Assembly: GCA_016222825.1 (NCBI GenBank) | Contig: JACRQF010000013.1 | Coordinates: forward strand, 166,590-230,589 | Direction: 5' to 3' | DNA: 64,000 nucleotides | Source: Verrucomicrobiota bacterium | Lineage (GTDB): Bacteria > Verrucomicrobiota > Verrucomicrobiia > CAIQCK01 | Shown: piece after piece, positions 36,117-49,650 of the stretch | Numbering within the stretch: position 1 is the first letter of the stretch | Layout: every line of letters starts with the position of its first letter | The notes under the pieces: model-generated | What the model saw: the letters and a program-made list of their open reading frames with translations, nothing else | Databases searched by the model: none | What the model was told of the DNA's origin: nothing | Translations under genes and position numbers: made by a program

Positions 36117-37910
36117 ATGATGACTGTGGAAGCCAAACGTCCAATCATGATCAAAGGAATCGCGGTATCGCGGGGCATTGCCCGCGGCCCCGCCTACGTG
36201 CTGGAGGACAGGAACGGGCTTCCTGTCTTGCGCCGACGCATCCGCAAGGATGGGGTAGCGTCTGAACTGGCGCGGTTCGAGACGGCTCTCATCGAGGCGG
36301 AGAACAATCTCCGGGCGATGCAGAAGAGCATTCGCAAGAGGCTCGGCAAGCGGGAGGCGGACATTTTTCAGGCGCACCTCATGTTGTTGCGCGATCCGGC
36401 GTTTCTGAAGCAGGTGACGCATCGCTGCTCGGCGCAGCAGATCAACATCGAGGCGGCCGTGGCGGAGGCCGTGGACCATCTCTGCGGAGCGTTCGCGCGC
36501 ATCGGCGATGCCTTGTTCCGCGAACGGGCCGCGGACGTCCGCGACATTGGCCGGCGGTTGCTGGCGATTCTGCTGAAGCTGCTGCCGGACGAGGCGATGG
36601 AGGTGCCGCCGGGCACGATCCTGGTCGCCGCCGAGCTGTTTCCTTCGATGACGGCGCGGATGAGCCTGAAATCCGTGCGCGGGATCGTGACGGAACTCGG
36701 CGGCAAGGCATCGCACGCCTCCATCCTGATGCGCTCGCTGGGAGTGCCGGGCGTGATCGGCGTCAAAGACGCCGTGACCCGCATCCATAACGGAGACTTG
36801 CTCATTGCGGACGGCCTGGCCGGCACGGTGTATGTGAACCCACCCCCCGCGGTGCGGCGCGAATACGACCGGCTTCTAGCCAGCTTCGAGGCGCATCGGC
36901 AGAGTCTCAAGTCGTTGGTGGATTTACCGGCGGTCACGAAGGACGGAGTGGCCGTGAAGCTGTGCGCGAACATTGGCAAGCTCGGCGACGTCGAGGCGGC
37001 GTTTCTGTTCAACGCGGACGGCGTCGGGCTTTACCGGACGGAATTCGGCTTTCTGGTCCGCGATCAGTTTCCCACGGAAGAGGAGCAGTGTCAGACTTAC
37101 AGCACGGTTGCCGAGCGGATGCATCCCCGCGAGGTGGTGATCCGCGTGCTCGACATCGGCAGCGACAAGATGCTGTCTTATTTTCCGCAGCCGGAGGAGG
37201 CCAATCCGTCGCTGGGCCTGCGCGGGACGCGCCTGCTGCTCAAGAACCCCGGCGTGTTGAAGGCACAACTGCGCGCCATTCTTCGCGTGAGCGCCGCGCA
37301 TCCGGTGGCGGTGCTCTTTCCGACCATCAGCAGCGTCGAGGAGATTCTCAAGGCGAAAGCCCTTGTTGGGGCGGCCGGCAAAGAACTTCGGGCCGAAGGC
37401 GTGTCTTTCAATCCCAACATCCGCATCGGCGCGATGATCGAGGTTCCTTCGGCCGCCGTGCTGGCGGGGAGGATCGCCGCCGCGGTGGATTTCCTCAGCA
37501 TTGGCACGAACGATCTGATCCAGTATCTGCTGAGCGCGGATCGCGCCAGCCAGGAGATGGCGGAGTATTACCAGCCGCTGCACCCGGCCGTCCTGCAAAC
37601 GATCAAATCGGTCGTGGACGCGGCTCGCGCTGCCGGCAAGGACGTGACGGTCTGCGGTGAAATGGCGGGCAACCCAGCCTGCACGGAACTGCTGCTCGGT
37701 TTCGGCGTGCGAAGTCTCAGCGTGACGCCGGGCGAACTCCTCGAAACCAAGAACCTGATCCGTTCCGCGACGATTGCGCACGCCGGACAACTGGCCGCCC
37801 GTGTGCTTGAGATGGGAACTTGCCGCGAGATCGAGCAGTGCGTCGCCAGATTTGCCGCCCCACGGTCGGTCCTAGCCACGACTTCGACAAAACTGCCGGC
37901 CCAAGCTTGA
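36117..37910 (+). CDS. ptsI: Phosphoenolpyruvate-protein phosphotransferase (PTS enzyme I)
   Basis: IKGIAVSRGIARGPAYVL; GGKASHASILMRSLGVPGVIG; GVGLYRTEFGFLVRDQFPTEEEQ; FLSIGTNDLIQYLLSADR; VTVCGEMAGNPACTELLLGFG. Confidence 0.95.
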   Translation: MMTVEAKRPIMIKGIAVSRGIARGPAYVLEDRNGLPVLRRRIRKDGVASELARFETALIEAENNLRAMQKSIRKRLGKREADIFQAHLMLLRDPAFLKQVTHRCSAQQINIEAAVAEAVDHLCGAFARIGDALFRERAADVRDIGRRLLAILLKLLPDEAMEVPPGTILVAAELFPSMTARMSLKSVRGIVTELGGKASHASILMRSLGVPGVIGVKDAVTRIHNGDLLIADGLAGTVYVNPPPAVRREYDRLLASFEAHRQSLKSLVDLPAVTKDGVAVKLCANIGKLGDVEAAFLFNADGVGLYRTEFGFLVRDQFPTEEEQCQTYSTVAERMHPREVVIRVLDIGSDKMLSYFPQPEEANPSLGLRGTRLLLKNPGVLKAQLRAILRVSAAHPVAVLFPTISSVEEILKAKALVGAAGKELRAEGVSFNPNIRIGAMIEVPSAAVLAGRIAAAVDFLSIGTNDLIQYLLSADRASQEMAEYYQPLHPAVLQTIKSVVDAARAAGKDVTVCGEMAGNPACTELLLGFGVRSLSVTPGELLETKNLIRSATIAHAGQLAARVLEMGTCREIEQCVARFAAPRSVLATTSTKLPAQA

Positions 37911-38198
37911 GTGCGCGGGGGCTTCCAGTGAAAACAGAGGCGCAAGCACAAGGTCAGGGGCAACCATAGCGACTTATGTTTACGAGACGATTACGCAACT
38001 GCGGCGACCATCATGGGGAGCCAATTCCCCTAGCCTTGGAGACAAACCGCCCGCGGAGTTAGTGGCACCGATTGAGCCGCCGACCAGCAGTGCCGCCGTG
38101 CCCGGCTCGTGAGTTATGCGATATCATTGATCGCATTGTCCCGAACCGGCCGACTGAGGCAAGTGCGGAATCCATCAAAACCCGAGACGCAGAAACAC

Positions 38199-38235
38199 CG
38201 AGGGCCATGCCGGCTTTCGCCTTGCATGGCCCTCG
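38199..38235 (-). terminator. Terminator of hppA
   Basis: 12-bp stem cgagggccatgc / gcatggccctcg, loop cggctttcgcctt, immediately downstream of the hppA stop. Confidence 0.8.
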
Positions 38236-38262
38236 TGGGAAACTATTGCTTCTACTTTTGAA

Positions 38263-40779
<2,517 letters not shown>

Positions 40780-41109
40780 CTTCGTTCTCTTCTTAAGTTT
40801 CTTGGTTCTGCCCGACCTTCGCCGCGCCGGAATACAACAGTTCTGCGCGTTTGACCGAAAATCGGAAGCGCGGACAGTAGCGGTTCCGGCCCGCGAAACG
40901 CAAGCAGATTTCCGGCTTCGATGTGCAGCAAAAAGGTAACGGTCGCGTTTCCAGCGCGTTCCAAGCGGCAGTTGCCGGCGCCGTTCTCACCCCCTCGCAG
41001 AGTTTGACAAGCCGGTGTCGGGTCGGCATAGTCTCGGTGTTCGCCACCGAAACGCGAAGATGCAGCGGTTGTTCGGTGTAGTTTCCGTTTCGGTGGCGAT
41101 TCATTTTTT

Positions 41110-42966
<1,857 letters not shown>

Positions 42967-43035
42967 GCTCAGAGTTCAAAGCTCAAGAAAAATTCCAAAA
43001 GCCAAGTTCCAGTTGGGTTGGGAGTTTGGTTTTGG

Positions 43036-43064
43036 AGCTTGAAGCTTCTTTTGAGCTTCAAGCT
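43036..43064. terminator. Probable terminator-like hairpin downstream of typA
   Basis: agcttgaagct / agcttcaagct perfect 11-bp inverted repeat with loop tcttttg; no clear T-tract on the plus strand. Confidence 0.45.
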
Positions 43065-43078
43065 TGGAACTGTATCAA

Positions 43079-43840
43079 ATGCCGCCGTTTATTCGCGCCT
43101 TCAACCTGCTCCTTCGCCACTTCGGCCCGCAACGCTGGTGGCCGGGCGACACACCGTTCGAGGTCTGCGTCGGCGCGATTCTCACGCAGAACACCGCTTG
43201 GACCAACGTCGAGAAAGCCATCGCCAACCTCCGCCGCGCCGGTGTTCTTTCGCCGTCGAAGATGCGCGCCCTGCATCACGCCAAACTGGCCGCGCTCATC
43301 CGACCCGCCGGCTACTTCAACGTCAAGGCCCGCCGCCTCCGGTCATTCCTGGATTTCCTGCGCGACGAGTTTCGCGGCGACCTGTCGCGGATGTTCCGTC
43401 TGTCGCCAGCCGTGGTGCGTGAGAAACTGCTGGGCGTCAACGGCATCGGCCCGGAGACAGCCGACTCGATCCTGCTTTATGCCGGCGGTCGCGAGAGCTT
43501 CGTCGTGGACGCCTACACGCGCCGCGTCCTAACGCGCCACGGATGGGCGCCATGCGCCTCCGACTACCACGAAATCAAAGCCATCTTCGAGCAATCGCTC
43601 GCCGGGAATCCGAAGTCCGAAATCCGAAATCCGAAATCCAAGATTCCCCGTCCCACCGGTCACCCGCCTTCCGGCATGTCCGTCGCCAGCGAGCGCCACT
43701 CGCCGCGCGCCCGTCTTTTTAACGAATACCACGCCCTGATTGTCGCCGTCGGGAAGCACTACTGTCTTTCGCGCGAACCGCGCTGCGAAGCGTGCCCCTT
43801 GCGTCCGCTACTGCCGCGCGCGGGGGCATGCAAGCCGTAA
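43079..43840 (+). CDS. Endonuclease III-like HhH-GPD base-excision glycosylase with C-terminal Fe-S cluster motif
   Basis: PFEVCVGAILTQNTAWTNVEKAIANLR; HhH LLGVNGIGPETADSILLYAGGRESFVVDAYTRRVLTRHG; C-terminal CLSREPRCEACPLRPLLPRAGAC. Confidence 0.88.
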   Translation: MPPFIRAFNLLLRHFGPQRWWPGDTPFEVCVGAILTQNTAWTNVEKAIANLRRAGVLSPSKMRALHHAKLAALIRPAGYFNVKARRLRSFLDFLRDEFRGDLSRMFRLSPAVVREKLLGVNGIGPETADSILLYAGGRESFVVDAYTRRVLTRHGWAPCASDYHEIKAIFEQSLAGNPKSEIRNPKSKIPRPTGHPPSGMSVASERHSPRARLFNEYHALIVAVGKHYCLSREPRCEACPLRPLLPRAGACKP

Positions 43841-43904
43841 CGACTTCGTTGCGCAACACGTCTTGCTTGCGCCGGGCGATTAGCCTAGAGTTTGAGGAAC
43901 TGCC

Positions 43905-45314
43905 ATGCGAGCGATTTACTGGATTGGGTTTATCGCGCTCGGAGTGGTGAGCGCCGAGATGGTTTCGCCGACTGCAACCGCCGCGGAGCCGGCGAAGCAA
44001 CTGGTTTACGTCATTCCCGTCCAAACCGACATCAGCGTGCCAATGGTCTATGTCGTGCGACGCGGCGTCAAGGAGGCGGAGCGGGCCGATGCTCACACCC
44101 TCATTCTTGACATGAACACCGACGGTGGTCGCGGCGACGCGATGGAGCCGATCATGGACGTGCTGGCCAAGTTCAACGGCGAAACCATTACGTTCGTGAA
44201 CACCAAGGCGTATTCGGCTGGCGCGTTCATCGCCGTCGCCACCAAACGCATCTACATGGCTCCCGGCGCGGTCATCGGCGCGGCAACGCCCATGATGATG
44301 ATGACCACCGGCGAGATGCCGAACATTCCCGACGCCATCCAGAAGAAGTTCACCTCGGCCTACGCCGCCAAGATTCGCGCGGCAGCACAGCGCAACGGCT
44401 ACAACGCGGCGGTTGTGGACAAGATGGTGGACAGCAGTTCAGACCTCTTGATTGACGGCAAGGTGCTGAAGCCCAAAGGCGAAATCCTCACACTCACGAA
44501 CGTCGAGGCCGAACAGAAATACGGCCAGCCGTCCAAGCCTCTGTTGTCGAGCGGGACGGTCAAGGACATGGATGAGTTGCTCGGCCGGACCGGCTTGAAG
44601 GGCGCGACGGTCGTGAGGATCGAACCAACTGGCGTGGAGACGCTCGCCGACTGGATTAACACCATCGCGCCGCTCCTGCTGGCGCTCGGCGCGCTGGGCA
44701 TCTATCTGGAGTTCAAGCTGCAAAGCTTCGGCCTGATTGGAGTGGCGGCTGTGGGGTGCCTGCTGTTGTTTTTCTTTGGCCAATACATTGCCGGCCTCAG
44801 CGGCTACGAATACGCGCTGCTGTTCCTGGTCGGCGTGGCGTTGCTGGTGGTGGAGGTGTTCGTGCTGCCGGGCCATCTCATCAGCGGAATGCTCGGCACC
44901 ATATTCATCCTCGTGGCCGTGCTGATGGCGATGGTGGACCAGTATCCCGGCGGGCCGTGGGTGCCGGCCATCCCGGATTTGACGCGGCCGTTCATCAACC
45001 TCGGTCTGGCGACGGTGCTGGCGTTGTTCATGATCGCCATCGCGGCAAAATTCCTGCCACGCACCAGCGCATGGGACCAGTTGGCGTTGAAGGCAACCAG
45101 CGCGGGCGAGATCACCGCGCCCACAACTGATCTGCAGCCGCAGGATTTTCTCGGCAAGGAAGGCGTTGCGGTGTCGTTCCTGCGGCCCGCCGGCAAGGCG
45201 ATGATCGGCAATCAACTGGCCGACGTCGTCACTGAAGGAGACTTGATTCCCAAGGACTCGCGTGTGAAGGTCGTCAAGGTCGAAGGCAATCGCGTCGTGG
45301 TAACAAAGGTCTAG
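43905..45314 (+). CDS. NfeD-family membrane-bound serine protease (ClpP-like N-domain)
   Basis: LILDMNTDGGRGDAMEPIMDVLAKFNGETITFVNTKAYSAGAFIAVATKRIYMAPGAVIGAATPMMMM; TM helices; C-terminal NfeD OB-fold GKEGVAVSFLRPAGKAMIGNQLADVVTEGDLI. Confidence 0.9.
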   Translation: MRAIYWIGFIALGVVSAEMVSPTATAAEPAKQLVYVIPVQTDISVPMVYVVRRGVKEAERADAHTLILDMNTDGGRGDAMEPIMDVLAKFNGETITFVNTKAYSAGAFIAVATKRIYMAPGAVIGAATPMMMMTTGEMPNIPDAIQKKFTSAYAAKIRAAAQRNGYNAAVVDKMVDSSSDLLIDGKVLKPKGEILTLTNVEAEQKYGQPSKPLLSSGTVKDMDELLGRTGLKGATVVRIEPTGVETLADWINTIAPLLLALGALGIYLEFKLQSFGLIGVAAVGCLLLFFFGQYIAGLSGYEYALLFLVGVALLVVEVFVLPGHLISGMLGTIFILVAVLMAMVDQYPGGPWVPAIPDLTRPFINLGLATVLALFMIAIAAKFLPRTSAWDQLALKATSAGEITAPTTDLQPQDFLGKEGVAVSFLRPAGKAMIGNQLADVVTEGDLIPKDSRVKVVKVEGNRVVVTKV

Positions 45315-45319
45315 AAGCC

Positions 45320-45784
45320 ATGTGGGAATGGATCGTTTTACTGTTGGTCGTCGGGCTGGTGCTCGTGATCGTTGAGGTGTTTCTGCCAAGCGGCTTGTTC
45401 GGCGTCGCGGGCGGGTTGTGCCTGATCGTAGCCATCGCCATTACCTACACGGACTACGGCATTGCGGCTGGGACGTGGCTTTTGGGCGGCGTGATACTCG
45501 CGACGCTGTTCGGCCTGATCCTGTGGGTGAAATTTTTCCCGAAGACGCCAACCGGCCAGCGCATGATGCTCAATCAAACGAGCGGCAACGTCACGCCGGA
45601 AGAAGATTTCGCGGCACTGCTCCAAAAGCGCGGCGTGGCGCGCAGTTACTTGCGCCCTTCAGGCATCGTGGAGATCGAAGGCCGGCGGGTGGACGTTATC
45701 AGCGAAGGCGGGATGATCCCGCCAAACAGTGAGGTGCAGGTTGTTGCGGTGGACGGAACGAAGATCGTTGTGCGGAAGGTTTAG
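45320..45784 (+). CDS. Short NfeD-family protein (TM plus OB-fold)
   Basis: MWEWIVLLLVVGLVLVIVEVFLPSGLFGVAGGLCLIVAIAI...KRGVARSYLRPSGIVEIEGRRVDVISEGGMIPPNSEVQVVAVDGTKIVVRKV. Confidence 0.88.
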   Translation: MWEWIVLLLVVGLVLVIVEVFLPSGLFGVAGGLCLIVAIAITYTDYGIAAGTWLLGGVILATLFGLILWVKFFPKTPTGQRMMLNQTSGNVTPEEDFAALLQKRGVARSYLRPSGIVEIEGRRVDVISEGGMIPPNSEVQVVAVDGTKIVVRKV

Positions 45785-45787
45785 AAA

Positions 45788-46825
45788 ATGGAGACATCTA
45801 TTATGAACAGCATTGCGAGTTTGTTGGGAGTCCTGATTGCCGGCGTCTTGGTGGTCTTTGCGCTGATCGCCATCACCCTTTTCCTCTATTTCCTCAACGT
45901 CTGGATTCGAGCGCTGGCCGCGCGCGCGCCGGTGTCCATCGTGTCGCTCATCGGCATGAAGCTGCGGCGCGTGCCCGTCGGCCTCATCGTGGACAATCGG
46001 ATCACCGCAGTGAAGGCTGGCATTGATCTCACCACCGACCCGCTTGAGGCGCACTACCTCGCCGGCGGCAACGTCGAGCAGGTCGTGCTCGCGCTGATCG
46101 CCACAAAGAAAGCCGGCATCTCGCTGAACTGGGACCGGGCGTGCGCGATTGACCTCGCCACCAAGGGCACCAGCAAGACCGTGCTCGACGCGGTGAAAGC
46201 CTCGATCAACCCGCGCATCATTGATTGCCCCAGCACCAGCAGCGGGCGCTCCACCATTGACGGCGTTGCCAAGGACGGCATCCAACTCAAGGTCAAGGCG
46301 CGCGTCACCGTCCGCACCAATCTCGACCGCTTCGTCGGCGGCGCGACGGAGGAAACCGTCATCGCACGCGTCGGCGAGGGTATCGTCGCTGCTATTGGTT
46401 CCGCCGACTCCTACAAGGATGTTCTCGAAAACCCGGAGCGCATCAGCAAGACCTCGCTGGAGAAGGGCCTCGACGCCGGCACCGCGTTCGAGATCCTCTC
46501 CATTGATATCGCCGACGTGGACGTGGGTGAGAACATCGGCGCCCGTCTGAAGCTCGACCAGGCCGAGGCCAACAAACGCATGGCGCAGGCCGACGCCGAG
46601 GTGCGCCGCGCCGCCGCCGTCGCGCTCGAAGCCGAGATGAAGGCGCGCACGCAGGAAATGCAAGCCAAGGTGGTCGAGTCCGAAGCCCAGGTGCCACTCG
46701 CCATGGCCGAGGCGTTCCGCCAGGGAAATCTCGGCGTGATGGATTACTACCGGATGCGCAACATCCAGTCGGACACTTCGATGCGCCAGACCATCGCTGG
46801 CGACGAAAAGCCGAAGCAAGGCTGA
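45788..46825 (+). CDS. floA: Flotillin-like protein FloA
   Basis: [82 protein letters not shown]; downstream of nfeD genes. Confidence 0.93.
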   Translation: METSIMNSIASLLGVLIAGVLVVFALIAITLFLYFLNVWIRALAARAPVSIVSLIGMKLRRVPVGLIVDNRITAVKAGIDLTTDPLEAHYLAGGNVEQVVLALIATKKAGISLNWDRACAIDLATKGTSKTVLDAVKASINPRIIDCPSTSSGRSTIDGVAKDGIQLKVKARVTVRTNLDRFVGGATEETVIARVGEGIVAAIGSADSYKDVLENPERISKTSLEKGLDAGTAFEILSIDIADVDVGENIGARLKLDQAEANKRMAQADAEVRRAAAVALEAEMKARTQEMQAKVVESEAQVPLAMAEAFRQGNLGVMDYYRMRNIQSDTSMRQTIAGDEKPKQG

Positions 46826-47430
46826 TGATGCAACTGCCGTTCACCATCTTGGCGCAGAGTGATAGCTGGATCGGCCTGCTCATCTTCATCATCATCGCGA
46901 TCGCGTCCAGCTTCAGCAAGATGATGCAAAAGGGGCAGGAGCCGGAGATGCCGGAGGAACTGCCCCCGCGGCCTTTTCCGCCGCGCCCCGCGCCGCCACA
47001 GCATCGCCCGCCGGTTGTCGTCCAGCAGCCGCAGTCGGCACGGCGCAGCCTGACGGAGGAACAAGTGCAGGAAGTGTTGCGCCGGATGCGCAAGCCGGCG
47101 CAACAACGTGTTCCACCGCCTGTCACCGAAACAATCGAAGAAGCGCCGCGCCGCATGGTCAAGCTGAGCCGCGAAGAATCCGAGTTGCCATCGGCGCGCC
47201 CGGAAACCAAATCGCGTGAGGTCGAGCCGCCAGCCGCGCATCCAGAACCAGCGCCCCACGAGGAGTTGCCGCCGGCCGCGCAACCGCCAAAGTCAGCCGC
47301 CACCGTCGCCGGGCTCTTGCCGCGCACGTCCCGCTATCACGAGTTGCTGCGCAATCGCACGGAAGTCCGCCGCGCCATCGTCCTGCGCGAACTCCTCGGC
47401 CCACCGTTGGCGTTGCGTCAGGATTGGTGA
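46825..47430 (+). CDS. Hypothetical protein with N-terminal TM and Pro-rich middle (nfeD-floA operon)
   Basis: [61 protein letters not shown]...; ATGATG overlap with floA stop. Confidence 0.75.
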   Translation: MMQLPFTILAQSDSWIGLLIFIIIAIASSFSKMMQKGQEPEMPEELPPRPFPPRPAPPQHRPPVVVQQPQSARRSLTEEQVQEVLRRMRKPAQQRVPPPVTETIEEAPRRMVKLSREESELPSARPETKSREVEPPAAHPEPAPHEELPPAAQPPKSAATVAGLLPRTSRYHELLRNRTEVRRAIVLRELLGPPLALRQDW

Positions 47431-47444
47431 AGTTTCCGTCGCAC

Positions 47445-47625
47445 TAACTGTTCCCCGCGTCGCCGCCTTTTCGCGCGAGAGAACCTGCGGGGTGGTTTTC
47501 GGCTTCCGCTTGCTTCACCGCGTTGAGCCAATGCTGGAGGTAACGGCCTTGCGGACACCCTTCCTTCTTCCAGATCGCGAACGCTTTCACCGCAATGTCT
47601 CCTTGCTCCCACGCTCAGTCTACTT
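47445..47625 (-). pseudogene. Decayed DUF2934-like ORF
   Basis: Frame WEQGDIAVKAFAIWKKEGCPQGRYLQHWLNAVKQAEAENHPAGSLARKGGDAGNS* resembles the intact paralogue at 47786-47983; no in-frame ATG, stop just upstream. Boundaries approximate. Confidence 0.5.
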
Positions 47626-47785
47626 CCTGCCACTCTCTTTCATATTCGTCCTTTCGCGACCCACCGCGCCGCGTTAAGACTCACACACTCGAACTGCGGG
47701 AAATATCCGCCACGCGCTCCGCGCCGTCATGTCAGGAACCCGCCCGCCTTGCATCAGGAAGACTTCACATAGCGTGGCCCGCAGC

Positions 47786-47983
47786 CTACATCGCAGCGGC
47801 CGGTTGCTCGACGCTGCCCAGCTCACTCTGCCTGCGCTTGGCCGCCAGCCTCGCCTTTGCCATCAACCAATGCTCCGAAAGGCGGCTTTGCGGGCAGCCT
47901 TCTTTTTGCCACGTCGCAAACGCAAGCTCCGCAATCTCCAAGGGATTCAGTTCATCCGTGTGCAGCGCGCATTTCATTTTCAT
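47786..47983 (-). CDS. DUF2934-like small protein
   Basis: MKMKCALHTDELNPLEIAELAFATWQKEGCPQSRLSEHWLMAKARLAAKRRQSELGSVEQPAAAM. Confidence 0.65.
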   Translation of the reverse strand: MKMKCALHTDELNPLEIAELAFATWQKEGCPQSRLSEHWLMAKARLAAKRRQSELGSVEQPAAAM

Positions 47984-48199
47984 TTCTATTCTTCTCCCGA
48001 ATGGATTACTGCCTGCGAAACGATTGCCGGCCTTGGCCTCGGAGCCAACCTCTACCACTCGAACAACGCGCCAACTCTATCCCGAAACGCCATGCCGTCT
48101 ATCCGGCAGAACTCCCCGTCGCCGCATCGGGTAATTCCCTAAGCTCGCCGCCTCCCACAACAGTTCCCGTCGCTTGCCCTTCTCAGGCTGGAAAATCAG

Positions 48200-48228
48200 T
48201 TGCGCGCGCGTGCCGGCGTGACTACTAT
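48200..48228 (+). promoter_or_regulatory. Putative sigma70-type promoter of tRNA-Leu
   Basis: ttgcgc - 17 bp - tactat, ending 17 bp before the tRNA 5' end. Confidence 0.5.
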
Positions 48229-48245
48229 GCGCGGACTTTGCGGGT

Positions 48246-48331
48246 GCCGGCGTGGCGGAATGGCAGACGCGGTGGACTCAAAATCCACTTCTCGCAAGGG
48301 AGTGGGGGTTCAAGTCCCTCCGCCGGCACCA
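48246..48331 (+). tRNA. tRNA-Leu (anticodon CAA), CCA encoded
   Basis: gccggcg acceptor pairs with cgccggc; anticodon stem gtgga-ctCAAaa-tccac; long variable arm; T-arm ggggg-ttcaagt-ccctc; 3' acca. Confidence 0.96.
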
Positions 48332-48528
48332 TCTTCCTTCTATCACCCCCAATGGCGTTCTCGCCTGCCAACCGGCTCGCGTGTGTTCACGCGTGGAGCC
48401 AGCAGCACAGGAACCGTTACGCCCTGAGAAAGGAATCGGGCGGTGCGTGCCAAGGAGTTGAGGGGTGGGGAACCCCGCATGAAGAACACGCACTCGCCCG
48501 AATCACAAAACCGCCGGGCTGACTGATG

Positions 48529-48645
48529 CTACGCCCACTTGATCATGTGAATGCCAATCAAGTTGGCAATGCTACAGGCCACGTGGGCGAGCAACCGCCA
48601 TCCAGTCAGCTCGCTTTGCTTCGATGTCTCGCTGTCTGCTTTCAC
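48529..48645 (-). CDS. Possible 38-aa small membrane protein
   Basis: GTG start, MKADSETSKQSELTGWRLLAHVACSIANLIGIHMIKWA*; directly after the 48649-48822 ORF; below ORF-track size cutoff. Confidence 0.3.
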   Translation of the reverse strand: MKADSETSKQSELTGWRLLAHVACSIANLIGIHMIKWA

Positions 48646-48648
48646 AAC

Positions 48649-48822
48649 CTAACTTCCTGAGTTCATGCCGCCGCCGAAATGAACGACACGCCCTCGTATC
48701 AATTGCCCCACCAATTTCACCGCCGCCGCGCGATTGGGGCTGACATCAAACGCCAGTGTCACCAACTCGCCCAAGGTTCGCGGACTGCGAATGCCGTTTG
48801 CCGATTTCCTCATTTTCCTCAT
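48649..48822 (-). CDS. Possible 57-aa small protein
   Basis: MRKMRKSANGIRSPRTLGELVTLAFDVSPNRAAAVKLVGQLIRGRVVHFGGGMNSGS*; caggag RBS 7 nt upstream of ATG; below ORF-track size cutoff. Confidence 0.45.
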   Translation of the reverse strand: MRKMRKSANGIRSPRTLGELVTLAFDVSPNRAAAVKLVGQLIRGRVVHFGGGMNSGS

Positions 48823-48996
48823 AACATTCTCCTGTTCCTTTTCTTGAACCGGTTGTGTTCTCCTCTACGCACCTATTTATAAGCCGAACTCTCCAAATCC
48901 GTCATGTCAGGTGGCCAAGCAGCGCCTGTCAGGATTGAACTGACAGCAACAAGCCGAAGATTCGCGACACGTTTCTCTACGGGCAGTCATAGGCTC

Positions 48997-49494
48997 CTAC
49001 GCGATAGCCGCAACCATCTCCGCGATGTGACGACTGCGCTCTGAATGGCCGCCATGCCACACACAGTCCGTCTCACGGCTGCAACTGAACATCGTCACGC
49101 CGGCAAACTCCGCCAGCGTCCGTAGGAAATTCAACAACTGGCGGTCTTCTTCCCCGTCGTGCAGGATGAACAGCGCGCGCGGCAGGCAGGTGTCGGCGTT
49201 CAGCCAGTCCGCAAGCCAGCCCGCGACGTTGGAGAGGAAACGGGCGAGGTCGTGCATGGAGATGATCACGACATCTATCTGCGCCGCGTGCTCGCAGACC
49301 GGCGCTTTCTCGATCTGCTCCGCGGACAGATACGTGACCCCGCTCTGTGCGTCCCGCCCCATGTCGTTGAGGATGGTGTCCCACAACTCCTTGGCCCGTC
49401 GCTTCGTCTCCGAGTCGTCATGCACCACCACGGCCTTGCACTGTCGGGGGAGGGACCACTCGATGTCTGAAGTTTCTCTTTTCATGACGCGCAA
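48997..49494 (-). CDS. Hypothetical protein
   Basis: 165 aa, MKRETSDIEWSLPRQCKAVVVHDDSETKRRAKELWDTILNDMGRD...DVVIISMHDLARFLSNVAGWLADWLNADTCLPRALFILHDGEEDRQLLNFL. Confidence 0.65.
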   Translation of the reverse strand: MRVMKRETSDIEWSLPRQCKAVVVHDDSETKRRAKELWDTILNDMGRDAQSGVTYLSAEQIEKAPVCEHAAQIDVVIISMHDLARFLSNVAGWLADWLNADTCLPRALFILHDGEEDRQLLNFLRTLAEFAGVTMFSCSRETDCVWHGGHSERSRHIAEMVAAIA

Positions 49495-49650
49495 AACTAA
49501 CGCGCAAGGCCAAAGCGCGCCATGCGGTTGGATTCCCGATGTTCCCTAGGAAAACCACCTAAAGCAATTCACCCTCCGCCGGGAGTTTTTGCGCTTCCAA
49601 AACAGGCGTGTTACGGTCACCAACATCTTAACAACATTCGGAACACACTT

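Noticed and set aside
48679-48882. 67-aa plus-strand ORF
   Set aside because: Antisense to the better supported 57-aa ORF with RBS at 48649-48822.
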